From the NCBI RefSeq assembly GCF_002812955.1, contig NZ_PFXK01000007.1, forward strand, positions 124,001 to 188,000: 64,000 nt of DNA. Reading direction: 5' to 3'. This document shows positions 16,008 to 26,050 of this stretch, in pieces. A program made the position numbers and the translations under genes. The notes beneath the pieces are model-generated. The model worked only from the letters and a program-made list of their open reading frames with translations, did not search any database and was not told the DNA's origin. Positions within the stretch are counted from its first letter, which is position 1, and the number at the start of each line of letters is the position of its first letter. This DNA is from Vibrio sp. HA2012. Its GTDB lineage: Bacteria > Pseudomonadota > Gammaproteobacteria > Enterobacterales > Vibrionaceae.

Positions 16008-16683
16008 TCTGTTCCAGGGCAAATATACGCCCTTAGTCCTTGCAACGGCTATCATTCTGCTGCTTACCGTTGTGATCCGGCTGGCAGATCTGGATCTGCT
16101 GATCAGCGGTTATTTTTACGATGCCGCAGACAAAACATTTCCTTTAAAAGACCACCTTCTGGTTGTCTTTTTCTACAATTCGATTCCGTGGGCAGTCACC
16201 GGCAGCCTGCTGTTTTTTCTTACCTACCCGCTGGTGGCGTATTTCAAAAAACCACTGCGCAGGCATAACCGTCTGGTTATGGCACTGTTTATTTCCATGC
16301 TGCTCGGACCGGGAATTATCGTTAACTCCATCTTTAAAGATAACTTCGGACGTCCGAGACCTTCTCAGAGTATTGAGTTTGGCGGAACTGAGCCTCACCG
16401 GGCGGTACTGGAAGCCAACTGGGGGAATAAAGGCCCTTCTTTCCCTTCCGGTCATGCCGCTATGCCTCTGTCATTTTTGGTTCTGGCTCTGGCTGCCCGC
16501 CGAAGAGGAAACCGGCATCTGGCAGTTAATCTTACCCGCACACTGATTTTCTGGTACGTGATGGTCAGCTTCGCCCGAATTGCCGCCGGAGGACATCATT
16601 TTTCGGATGTCATCTGGGCCGGATACTTCTCTTTTGTCTGTGCCTGGCTCAGTTATCAGTGGATATACAATCGTTCAGGTTAA
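16000..16683 (+). CDS. PAP2-superfamily membrane phosphatase
   Basis: A 227-residue membrane protein with six hydrophobic segments and all three PAP2 motifs: KDNFGRPRPSQ (about residues 109-119), PSGHAA (about 148-153) and SFARIAAGGHHFSDVI (about 189-204), giving the catalytic histidine pair. Relatives include lipid A phosphatases (LpxE), lipid A phosphotransferase LpxT, and undecaprenyl-diphosphate phosphatases. It overlaps the GT39 gene by eight bases and so belongs to the same transcript. It could recycle the carrier lipid or change lipid A phosphates before or after sugar addition; the sequence does not decide. Confidence 0.88.
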   Translation: MTSLFQGKYTPLVLATAIILLLTVVIRLADLDLLISGYFYDAADKTFPLKDHLLVVFFYNSIPWAVTGSLLFFLTYPLVAYFKKPLRRHNRLVMALFISMLLGPGIIVNSIFKDNFGRPRPSQSIEFGGTEPHRAVLEANWGNKGPSFPSGHAAMPLSFLVLALAARRRGNRHLAVNLTRTLIFWYVMVSFARIAAGGHHFSDVIWAGYFSFVCAWLSYQWIYNRSG

Positions 16684-16702
16684 AGCGGATAATCATAAAA
16701 AG

Positions 16703-16735
16703 GAAAGGGTGACAATAGTCACCCTTTCTTTTATT
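16703..16735. terminator. Bidirectional terminator between the PAP2 gene and groL
   Basis: An 11-bp stem (GAAAGGGTGAC / GTCACCCTTTC, 16703-16713 and 16718-16728) with an AATA loop, T-rich on its right and A-rich on its left, placed between two convergent genes. Confidence 0.88.
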
Positions 16736-16751
16736 TATCAAGTGGTTAGAT

Positions 16752-18440
<1,689 letters not shown>

Positions 18441-18458
18441 TTACTCAACGATTGCTTA

Positions 18459-18749
18459 TTATTCAACGATAGCCATGATGTCGTTTTCAGACATGATAAG
18501 CACTTCTTTACCGTCGATTTTCTCTGATTTAGTACCGTATCCTTCTGCAAAGATAACAGTATCACCAACTTTAACGTCCAGAGGCTGTACGGTGCCATTA
18601 TCCAGAACGCGGCCTTTGCCCACGGCCAGAACAGTGCCGCGAGTTGATTTCTCAGCCGCAGAACCTGTTAAAACAATGCCGCCGGCAGATTTAGATTCAA
18701 CTTCCTGGCGTTCAACGATAACACGGTCATGTAAAGGACGAATATTCAT
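18459..18749 (-). CDS. groS: Co-chaperonin GroES (Hsp10)
   Basis: A 96-residue GroES subunit, starting [16 protein letters not shown] and containing the mobile loop [16 protein letters not shown] (about 23-38) that contacts GroEL. It caps the GroEL ring in an ATP-dependent folding cycle. The ATG has a strong AGGAGAGA ribosome-binding site, and a sigma-32-like promoter lies about 85-115 bp upstream. Confidence 0.99.
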   Translation of the reverse strand: MNIRPLHDRVIVERQEVESKSAGGIVLTGSAAEKSTRGTVLAVGKGRVLDNGTVQPLDVKVGDTVIFAEGYGTKSEKIDGKEVLIMSENDIMAIVE

Positions 18750-18833
18750 CGGTCGTCTCTCCTGATTAAATTTCCATTAGATAGTTTATAAATAGACAGT
18801 TGTAACAAATGCCATTTATTGGCTTGTGAAACT

Positions 18834-18865
18834 TATGTGGGGGCTAGAGAAATGATCACAAGGGG
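18834..18865 (-). promoter_or_regulatory. Sigma-32 (heat-shock) promoter of groES-groEL
   Basis: On the minus strand CCCTTGTG (forward 18857-18864) and CCCCCACAT (forward about 18835-18843) are 13 bases apart. This matches the heat-shock consensus CCCTTGAA / CCCCATnT well and resembles the E. coli groE promoter in layout. Confidence 0.7.
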
Positions 18866-18959
18866 ATCTGCGATTTTTTTTGTGATTTGACTGGCGAATT
18901 TCGGTATTCTTGGGTTTCTGTTCCTGCACACTGAATGCTCTTAAGGATTCTATTTTCCC

Positions 18960-19208
18960 ATGGCCTGCAAAAACTGCGAAGCACACTGGTTCTGGAAAAA
19001 GATTGGCCGCTGTACCCGCTGCATGAAACAACTAACCGTACTTTCCCTGATCAGTTGGATAGTATGGTGGCTCGGATTCAGAGAACAGCCGAAAAGTATT
19101 GAATCCGTTGCCCTGCTCTTTGCAGCTTTCGCATTTAACGGACTGCTGCTGTTACACCTGTGGTTCCGCTTCATTCTGCTTCCTCTGCAAAACAAACGCA
19201 GAAAATAA
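18960..19208 (+). CDS. Small DUF3624-type membrane protein with two CxxC pairs
   Basis: An 82-residue protein that I recognise as the DUF3624 family, found mainly in vibrios and relatives. Residues 3-21 contain CKNC and CTRC, a likely zinc ribbon, followed by two hydrophobic helices (about 25-40 and 49-73) and a basic tail. It is divergent from groES. Its function is unknown. The start is an ATG with an AAGGA motif about 12 bases upstream, rather far away. Confidence 0.75.
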   Translation: MACKNCEAHWFWKKIGRCTRCMKQLTVLSLISWIVWWLGFREQPKSIESVALLFAAFAFNGLLLLHLWFRFILLPLQNKRRK

Positions 19209-19230
19209 GAATAACTCCGGCTCAAAAAAG

Positions 19231-19268
19231 AAAAAGCCCCTGAACCAATATTGTCCAGGGGCTTTCTT
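19231..19268 (+). terminator. Terminator after the DUF3624 gene
   Basis: AAAGCCCCTG / CAGGGGCTTT stem (19233-19242 and 19256-19265) with a 13-base loop and a short T-rich tail. An A run precedes it, so it may also work in the other direction. Confidence 0.7.
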
Positions 19269-19329
19269 AGATTCATCTAAGAAAAAGCAGTGGTACTTGT
19301 ATGACCGGCCTTTCCTTAGTTGGTTCCGT

Positions 19330-19374
19330 AAAAAGATCTTTTTTTCCCGATTTTTTTAATAAAAAGATCTTTTT
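19330..19374. repeat. Two copies of a 14-bp A/T-flanked palindrome downstream of argHA
   Basis: AAAAAGATCTTTTT occurs at 19330-19343 and again at 19361-19374, separated by a T-rich spacer. Each is self-complementary. They lie 37-81 bp beyond the argHA stop codon and may act as its termination region. Confidence 0.6.
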
Positions 19375-19410
19375 TCTGACAATTCAATAACTCGTCTGCC
19401 GTTAGAGACA

Positions 19411-21285
19411 TTATGCTACGCTGGTTCTCAGGATCACCTGTTCACACAGATCGATCTCCAGAGCAACTTCATCACAAGCATGAATACGCGGACACTGTTC
19501 ACAATCTTTCAGCACTTTTTCCGGTAACTGACTCTTCGATGTTGGCAGGAAGCTGTGTTTCATAAAGAATTCCGGTGTTCTGGTCAGAACAAAGACTTTC
19601 TTGATCGCCATCTTTCTCGCCCGGTTCACTAGATGCTGTACAATCGCGCTACCCTGTCCCTGACGCTGCCAGCCCGGATCAATTCCTAAAGAACGGATCT
19701 CCGCCAGCCCTGAATCGTACACATACAAAGATGCACAACCAGTCACATCGCCCTGATGCTCAACAACGGCAAAAGATCCAATATCGCGGATAATTTCATT
19801 ACGCGAACGCGGCAGGTTTTCTCCCATGGCTGACCAGTAGGCCACCATACTTTCCAACGTATCAATATCAGTCAGACGTGCAGCACGTACTTTTACGGCC
19901 GACAAATCCCGTTTATCGATACGCTTCTGCGCCTGTTCCACTGCATAAGCCACTTGTTTCGGAGATACTCCCCCCAGTGCCGAGCGTTTTTCCAGACAGG
20001 ATTCGATCGTCAGGATGGCGTAAACATCGTTCTCGATCACGGCAGAGAACTCTTTCAGCTCCGGCAGAGAAAGCTCTTCCAGTGCACACCCTTTAGCAAT
20101 GGCTCCAACGACAGCAACTCCCACAATATGATGAGCTTCCCGGAACGGAATGCCCTTAGCAACCAGATAATCCGCCAGTTCTGTTGCATTGGCATAGCCT
20201 TGCTTGGCCGCTTCCAGCGTACGCTCACTATTCACTTTAATGCCATCGAAACAGAGTGCAGCCATCTCCATACAATCATTCCAGGTATCCAAAGCGTCAA
20301 ACAGACCTTCTTTGTCTTCCTGCATATCTTTATTGTATGCCAGAGGCAAGGCTTTCACTGTCATCATCATTCCGGCAAGAGAGCCGTAAACCCGGCCACA
20401 TTTGCCCCGGATCAACTCCAGTGCATCAGGATTTTTCTTTTGTGGCATCAGGGAAGAGCCAGATGTTACTGTATCGGCCAGTTCGATAAAGTTGGATTCG
20501 CCTGAGTTGTAGAAGATCATATCTTCCGACAGACGGGAAAGGTGAATCATAGAGATGGATGCGATAGACATCAGTTCCATCACATGGTCCCGATCAGAAA
20601 CAGAATCAAGGCTATTACGGGTCGCTCTGCGGAAGCCAAGGTTGTGAGCCAGATCTTCCCGATCCATCGGATAGGCCGTACCGGCAAGTGCACCAGACCC
20701 TAGCGGGCAGGTATCCAGACGGTTGATCGCGTCACTCAGACGAGAATAGTCGCGATCGAACATCTCAACATAAGCAAGGCACCAGTGAGCAAAGGTGACC
20801 GGCTGAGCCCGCTGCAGGTGAGTATAGCCCGGTAATACCGTATCCTGATGTTCTCTCGCTACATCGATCATTTTTGACTGCAGACGATCCAGCGCGATCA
20901 GCAACTGATGTCCCTGCTGGCGGCACCATAATTTAAGATCCGTTGCAACCTGATCATTCCTTGACCGTCCGGTATGCAGCTTTTTACCCAGATCACCGAC
21001 TTTATTGATCAGTTGCTGTTCGACCCAACTGTGAATATCTTCTGCATTGGATTTCAGGATCTGTTCCGGATCCTCCATCACTTCGAGCTTCAGTTCATTC
21101 AGAGCCAGTTCCAGCTTCTGCTGTTCCTGTTCAGTCAGCACCCCCACAGAAAGCAGAGCCTTAGACCAGGCAATTGAGCCGACAATGTCCTGCTCAGCCA
21201 ATCGGTAATCAAAGCGTAATGAATCATTAAAATCTTTGAACCGTGTATCCGCTGCCTGGGTAAATCTTCCACCCCATAGTGCCAT
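19411..21285 (-). CDS. argH: Argininosuccinate lyase fused to an N-acetyltransferase domain (ArgHA)
   Basis: A 624-residue fusion. Residues 1 to about 460 are argininosuccinate lyase, which splits argininosuccinate into arginine and fumarate; the fumarase-superfamily signature [12 protein letters not shown] is near residue 280. Residues from about 470 to 624 form a GNAT acetyltransferase with the acetyl-CoA loop [17 protein letters not shown] near residue 535. Such ArgH(A) fusions are established in Moritella and Vibrio, where the tail supplies N-acetylglutamate synthase activity, the first step of the pathway. One polypeptide thus carries the first and last steps. It is the last gene of argCBGH. 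Confidence 0.95.
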   Translation of the reverse strand: MALWGGRFTQAADTRFKDFNDSLRFDYRLAEQDIVGSIAWSKALLSVGVLTEQEQQKLELALNELKLEVMEDPEQILKSNAEDIHSWVEQQLINKVGDLGKKLHTGRSRNDQVATDLKLWCRQQGHQLLIALDRLQSKMIDVAREHQDTVLPGYTHLQRAQPVTFAHWCLAYVEMFDRDYSRLSDAINRLDTCPLGSGALAGTAYPMDREDLAHNLGFRRATRNSLDSVSDRDHVMELMSIASISMIHLSRLSEDMIFYNSGESNFIELADTVTSGSSLMPQKKNPDALELIRGKCGRVYGSLAGMMMTVKALPLAYNKDMQEDKEGLFDALDTWNDCMEMAALCFDGIKVNSERTLEAAKQGYANATELADYLVAKGIPFREAHHIVGVAVVGAIAKGCALEELSLPELKEFSAVIENDVYAILTIESCLEKRSALGGVSPKQVAYAVEQAQKRIDKRDLSAVKVRAARLTDIDTLESMVAYWSAMGENLPRSRNEIIRDIGSFAVVEHQGDVTGCASLYVYDSGLAEIRSLGIDPGWQRQGQGSAIVQHLVNRARKMAIKKVFVLTRTPEFFMKHSFLPTSKSQLPEKVLKDCEQCPRIHACDEVALEIDLCEQVILRTSVA

Positions 21286-21332
21286 TGTCTTATCTCCTGC
21301 TTCCAGATATTGCTTATTCTGCTTCTTATACT

Positions 21333-21359
21333 CCCCTCTCCTTTACATCAGAAGAGGGG
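21333..21359. promoter_or_regulatory. Intercistronic hairpin between argG and argHA
   Basis: CCCCTCT (21333-21339) and AGAGGGG (21353-21359) can pair around a 13-base loop. On the minus strand no T run follows, so it is more likely an mRNA-stabilising or processing hairpin than a terminator for argG. Confidence 0.4.
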
Positions 21360-21374
21360 CAGTGCTTTTTTTTA

Positions 21375-22589
21375 TTATTTTTTTTGTGCGTTCAGTGTAC
21401 GGATTCTGCTGGCCAGAGAGTAAAGACGGATAAAGCCTTCAGCATGACTCTGGTTATACACTTCATCGGCACCGAAAGTTGCAAATTCTTCACTGTACAG
21501 GCTGTTGTCAGAACGCTTCTGAGTGGCCGTCACCATACCTTTGTATAGCTTAACAACCACTTCGCCGTTCACATCCTGCGCCAATTCTTCTGTTGCTGCA
21601 AGAATAGACTTACACAGCGGAGTAAACCAACGGCCGTCATACACGAGGTGAGATGCTTTTACACCCAGTTCTTCACGGAATTCGAAAGAGGTTTTATCCA
21701 GAACCAGCTGCTCAACAGCACGCAGTGCTTCCATCATAATGGTGCCCCCCGGAGTTTCATAACAGCCACGAGACTTCATACCGACTAAGCGGTTTTCTAC
21801 GATATCGATACGACCGACACCATGCTTAACCCCTTTCTCATTCAGATTCATCAGTACCTGATACGGACTCAGAGCTTCACCGTCAACGGAGATGATTTCA
21901 CCTTTCTGAACTTTCAGTGTGACGTACTCTGCCTCATCCGGGGCCGACTCAGGGCTGTTCGTCCACGCCCAGCAGTCATCGTTTGGCGCATTCCAGGTAT
22001 CTTCCAGAACACCACCTTCTGTAGAAATGTGCCATGCATTCGCATCACGGGAGTAAATCTTGGTCAGAGAAGCCGTACACGGGATATTACGTTCAGCCAG
22101 ATAATCCAGGCACTGTTCACGGCTGACCAGATCCCACTCACGCCATGGTGCAATCACGTGTAGATCCGGTGCCAGTGCAGCAAATGCACTTTCAAAACGA
22201 ACCTGATCGTTACCTTTACCGGTACAACCGTGAGCCAGTGCATCCGCACCGACTTTACGGGCACATTCAACCTGAGCCTTAGCGATAATAGGACGAGCCA
22301 TAGACGTACCCAGCAGGTACTTTCCTTCATACAATGCACCGGTTTTCAGTGTCGGATAGATATAATCGGCAACCATCTCTTCTTTCAGATCCGCCACATA
22401 CACTTCTGATGCACCAGATGCTTTTGCTTTATCTTCAATGCCGACCAACTCATCTTCACCCTGACCGACATCGGCCACAAATGCGACGACTTCACACGCA
22501 TAGTTTTCTTTCAACCACGGAATGATTACCGATGTATCAAGACCGCCGGAATAGGCTACTACGACTTTATTTACTTTAACCTTGCTCAT
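21375..22589 (-). CDS. argG: Argininosuccinate synthase
   Basis: A 404-residue enzyme that joins citrulline and aspartate with ATP to make argininosuccinate. The N-terminal PP-loop [12 protein letters not shown] (about residues 9-20) is clear. The frame runs on upstream to 22736, but the family start and a GGAGAAAG ribosome-binding site point to the ATG at 22589. It lies 100 bp downstream of argB and 89 bp upstream of argHA, in the argCBGH operon. Confidence 0.98.
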   Translation of the reverse strand: MSKVKVNKVVVAYSGGLDTSVIIPWLKENYACEVVAFVADVGQGEDELVGIEDKAKASGASEVYVADLKEEMVADYIYPTLKTGALYEGKYLLGTSMARPIIAKAQVECARKVGADALAHGCTGKGNDQVRFESAFAALAPDLHVIAPWREWDLVSREQCLDYLAERNIPCTASLTKIYSRDANAWHISTEGGVLEDTWNAPNDDCWAWTNSPESAPDEAEYVTLKVQKGEIISVDGEALSPYQVLMNLNEKGVKHGVGRIDIVENRLVGMKSRGCYETPGGTIMMEALRAVEQLVLDKTSFEFREELGVKASHLVYDGRWFTPLCKSILAATEELAQDVNGEVVVKLYKGMVTATQKRSDNSLYSEEFATFGADEVYNQSHAEGFIRLYSLASRIRTLNAQKK

Positions 22590-22689
22590 TTTCTTTCTCC
22601 TGTGTCCCGGGCTGATTTCCAATCTGAGTTGGCGGCGGTCAGTAAACCGGGGTATAAAATTCTGTCTGTCTACTATTGTTATTAAGTTA

Positions 22690-23484
22690 TTATGCCGACT
22701 GCGGCAGGAACTGAGTTCCGATACTGTGACCGGCAAACAGTTCTGTCAGTTTTTCCGGATAACGCCAGGTCGCCACTTCAATGGCACGTCCCAGCTCATT
22801 AGCCGCATCCAGTGCAGCCAGTACCTTAACAATCATGCCGTCTGTAATAACTTTAGCGGCAATCAGTTCATCTGCTTTCTGCTTATTCAGGTTAGGGATC
22901 AGATGCCCTTTGCCGTCCAGAACACCGCTAACATCCGACAGCAGAACCAGTTCCGCATCCAGAGTTAATGCCACAGCAACCGCAGCCTGATCTGCATTGA
23001 CATTCATCAGTTGGCCTTCAGCCGTAATACCGATAGAGCTGATGATCGGCACAGCGCCCGCCTGTAAAATGGCTTTGACGACACTGGCGTTACCTGCAGA
23101 GGCTTTTCCCACTGCGCCCAGCTCCGGATCCAACTCCTCAACCTGACACAGTCCACCGTCTGCCAGACTCAATCCTACCGCTGTGATCCCATTTTTGATC
23201 GCTTCTCCCTGCAGCAACTTATTTGCCGTACCGGCCAGTGCTCCGGCAATCACATTAATCTGATCGTACGGCGTCACGCGCAGACCGTTTTTCTTTACGG
23301 TTTTCAGTTGCAGACTTGCCATCAGATCATCCACCAGATAGCCGCCACCGTGTACGATAACCATTTCACGTTGTGCCTGTTGCTGATAGGCACTCATTGC
23401 GTGGAACAGCTTACCCAGAGTTTCTGTACTGGATAAAGCCGCACCACCCAGCTTAATCACCAATGGTTTTAACATCTGACTCAT
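22690..23484 (-). CDS. argB: Acetylglutamate kinase
   Basis: A 264-residue amino-acid kinase that phosphorylates N-acetylglutamate. The phosphate-binding VIKLGGAAL (about 9-17) and the substrate block [15 protein letters not shown] (about 41-55) are present. It has the length of the non-ring-forming, enterobacterial-type enzyme. The ATG at 23484 has an AGGA site eight bases upstream; a second ATG three codons later is also possible. It is 15 bp downstream of argC. Confidence 0.97.
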   Translation of the reverse strand: MSQMLKPLVIKLGGAALSSTETLGKLFHAMSAYQQQAQREMVIVHGGGYLVDDLMASLQLKTVKKNGLRVTPYDQINVIAGALAGTANKLLQGEAIKNGITAVGLSLADGGLCQVEELDPELGAVGKASAGNASVVKAILQAGAVPIISSIGITAEGQLMNVNADQAAVAVALTLDAELVLLSDVSGVLDGKGHLIPNLNKQKADELIAAKVITDGMIVKVLAALDAANELGRAIEVATWRYPEKLTELFAGHSIGTQFLPQSA

Positions 23485-23499
23485 GATTTTTTCCTGCCC

Positions 23500-24504
23500 T
23501 TAAATGAGTGAAGTCAGCGGCGCAAAGCCGTTACGGATATTCAGGCACTGCATCGCATGCGTTGAAGCACCTTTCAGCAAGTTGTCGATCGCCGATGCCA
23601 CAATGACGTGATCGCCCTGCACCTTCCAGCCGATATCGCAGAAAGGTGTCAGTTGCACATCCTGAACCCGCGGCATTTGCTGATATTTAAGACGAACAGC
23701 CGGCTTATCTTTGTATGCTTTTACAAATGCCTGCTCGACCTGTTCTGCGCTAATTCCCTGTGCCAGTTTCATGGTGACTGTGGCCAGAATGCCACGTTTG
23801 AAATTCCCCAGATGCGGAGTAAAAATCACATCACATCCCAGATGTGAAGCAATCTCTGGCTGATGACGGTGCGTAAACACACCATAAGGCTGCAGGCTCA
23901 CTTCACAGAAGCTATTGGTCATAGAAGCCTTGCGTCCCGCGCCGGATACGCCACTTACGGCATTGATCACCGGCCAGTGCGTCAGATCCAGAAAATTCAG
24001 CTCAACCAATGGCTTGATAGCCAGCTGTGATGCTGTCGGATAACAACCGGCAACAGCGACCATATTGGTCTTTTTGATCTCAGCTTCATTCCACTCAGCC
24101 AGACCGTACACAGCCTCACTCAGCAGATCTGAATACTTATGCCCGAAACCATAGTAGGTCGTATAGAAATCATCCGCTTGTACGCGGTAAGCTCCGGAAA
24201 GGTCAAATACCTGACAGCCCTGCTCAATAAAAAGTGGAGCCAGATCGTGGCTGACTTCATGAGCGGTCGCCAGAAAAACCACATCACACGCTTTGGCCAC
24301 CGCTTCCGGATCCGTCAATGGCTGCACCGGCATATCCACCACACCGGCCAGTTTACCGTGCAGTTCACCGATAGACTTTCCGGCATCAAGGCTATTGGCG
24401 GAAACATATAAACCTGTTAGCGTAAGCTCCGGGTGTTTCGTTACCAGTAAGGCGAGTTCCGCGCCTGTATAACCGCTGGCACCGATAATTGTGGTTTTTA
24501 ACAT
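23500..24504 (-). CDS. argC: N-acetyl-gamma-glutamyl-phosphate reductase
   Basis: A 334-residue NADPH-dependent reductase that makes N-acetylglutamate semialdehyde. The N-terminal dinucleotide-binding motif [13 protein letters not shown] (about 6-18) and the catalytic cysteine motif VAGCYPTAS (about 152-160) are present. It is the first gene of argCBGH and is divergent from argE across a 157-bp control region. Confidence 0.98.
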   Translation of the reverse strand: MLKTTIIGASGYTGAELALLVTKHPELTLTGLYVSANSLDAGKSIGELHGKLAGVVDMPVQPLTDPEAVAKACDVVFLATAHEVSHDLAPLFIEQGCQVFDLSGAYRVQADDFYTTYYGFGHKYSDLLSEAVYGLAEWNEAEIKKTNMVAVAGCYPTASQLAIKPLVELNFLDLTHWPVINAVSGVSGAGRKASMTNSFCEVSLQPYGVFTHRHQPEIASHLGCDVIFTPHLGNFKRGILATVTMKLAQGISAEQVEQAFVKAYKDKPAVRLKYQQMPRVQDVQLTPFCDIGWKVQGDHVIVASAIDNLLKGASTHAMQCLNIRNGFAPLTSLI

Positions 24505-24553
24505 CTCAATGCATCCAGTTTTTGTGATTTTTCACTGATTGATTAAAGTGACT

Positions 24554-24595
24554 ATTCATACTTTAAATTCGTCATTATTTGGTTTTTTATTCACA
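24554..24595. promoter_or_regulatory. Probable ArgR operator region between argC and argE
   Basis: The 157-bp gap is very AT-rich and holds two ARG-box-like half-sites, ATTCATA (24554-24560) and ATTCACA (24589-24595), the minus-strand forms being TATGAAT and TGTGAAT. Neither complete 18-bp box is a good match, so the assignment rests mainly on the position between divergent arg operons. Confidence 0.4.
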
Positions 24596-24661
24596 AATAA
24601 TGATTTAATATGCTTTTTATCCTCTTAGGGATTATATGTCAATAGTGGAAGCGAAGATATT

Positions 24662-25801
24662 ATGCAATTACCTGATTTTACAGGGGTCTACAGAGGCCTG
24701 ATTTCTACCTCATCCATCAGCTCCAGTGATCCTAAGTGGGATGAGGGAAATGCAAAAGTAATCGAACTTCTGGCAACCTGGTTCCGGGATCTGGATTTCT
24801 CCGTTGAAGTCACCGAAGTTGAACCGGGAAAAATGAACATGCTGGCCACAAAAGGCAGCGGCAGCGGCGGGCTCTTGCTGGCCGGACATACCGACACCGT
24901 ACCTTTTGATGAGGGGCGCTGGAGTTTTGATCCCCATAACCTGACAGAGAGCAATAACCGTTTTTACGGGCTGGGCACAGCAGATATGAAAGGATTCTTT
25001 GCCTTTATTGTCGAAACCGTCCGGCATATTGACTGGAGCAGGCAAACCAAACCCCTCTATATACTGGCGACCTGTGATGAAGAAACTACCATGGCCGGTG
25101 CCCGGCATTTTACCGAACACCATCAAATCCAGCCGGACTACTGCCTGATTGGCGAACCGACAGAACTGATACCGGTTCGGGCTCATAAGGGACATGTAGC
25201 AAATGCTATCCGGGTGACAGGAAAATCCGGACATTCATCCGATCCGTCACTGGGTGTAAATGCCATCGAGATTATGCATGAAGTACTGTTTGCTATGCTG
25301 CAGCTCCGGGACAAGCTGATTAAAGAATACCATCACCCGGGATTTGCGATTCCCAACCCGACACTGAATCTGGGTCATATTCATGGTGGTGACAGCGCCA
25401 ACCGGATCTGTGGTTGCTGTGAGCTGCACTATGATGTGCGTCCTCTTCCGGGGATCAGTCTGGATGGGCTGAACAATATGCTGCGCGGCGCACTGGCCGA
25501 AGTAGAAGCCAGATGGCCGGGCAGAATAGCGATTACGCCTCTGCACGACGCTATCCCCGGTTATGAATGTGCCCACGGACATCCATTTATCCGCGAGATG
25601 GAAGAGATTTGTGCAACGCCGTCAGAAACGGTTAACTACTGTACCGAAGCGCCGTTCCTGAATCAGGTATGTCCGACACTGGTGATGGGACCGGGTTCTA
25701 TCGCTCAGGCTCACCAACCGGACGAATACCTGTCATTCGACTTTATCCGGCCAACAATCGACATTCTTACCCAAACCATTCAGCGCAGCTGTTTTCTCTG
25801 A
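24662..25801 (+). CDS. argE: Acetylornithine deacetylase
   Basis: A 379-residue M20-family metallohydrolase that removes the acetyl group from N-acetylornithine to yield ornithine. Metal-ligand motifs are visible: [10 protein letters not shown] (about residues 77-86), the GLGTADMKG block (about 104-112) and the [10 protein letters not shown] block (about 139-148). It is transcribed away from argCBGH, the classical arrangement in enterobacteria and vibrios. With the GNAT tail of ArgHA, the window encodes most of the linear arginine pathway. Confidence 0.97.
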   Translation: MQLPDFTGVYRGLISTSSISSSDPKWDEGNAKVIELLATWFRDLDFSVEVTEVEPGKMNMLATKGSGSGGLLLAGHTDTVPFDEGRWSFDPHNLTESNNRFYGLGTADMKGFFAFIVETVRHIDWSRQTKPLYILATCDEETTMAGARHFTEHHQIQPDYCLIGEPTELIPVRAHKGHVANAIRVTGKSGHSSDPSLGVNAIEIMHEVLFAMLQLRDKLIKEYHHPGFAIPNPTLNLGHIHGGDSANRICGCCELHYDVRPLPGISLDGLNNMLRGALAEVEARWPGRIAITPLHDAIPGYECAHGHPFIREMEEICATPSETVNYCTEAPFLNQVCPTLVMGPGSIAQAHQPDEYLSFDFIRPTIDILTQTIQRSCFL

Positions 25802-25967
25802 TACACCTGTGCTTACTGTCACAGCCTCTCGCAACGGGAGGCCTGTGTATTTCAGTCCCTATCCCTGCAAAAATGAAATTTAATTTCACGCAACCATACA
25901 TCCGAAAACTGGATAAATGACCAAAGTCAAATAAGAGCCATTAAATTCATTAACTCCTACCGATTAT

Positions 25968-25997
25968 TTGACTAGCGCCACAGAATTTAGCTAGATT
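25968..25997 (+). promoter_or_regulatory. Probable promoter of ppc
   Basis: TTGACT (25968-25973), 18-bp spacer, TAGATT (25992-25997), about 54 bp before the ppc start. The 249-bp argE-ppc gap shows nothing else recognisable. Confidence 0.5.
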
Positions 25998-26050
25998 ACA
26001 CTCACTAACAAGGATTCATCGATGTAATTTATTTTCGAGGCAGGACGACC

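Noticed and set aside
24505-24661. Confident ARG boxes between argC and argE
   Set aside because: Only half-sites match well, so the region is reported as a low-confidence operator region instead of defined boxes.
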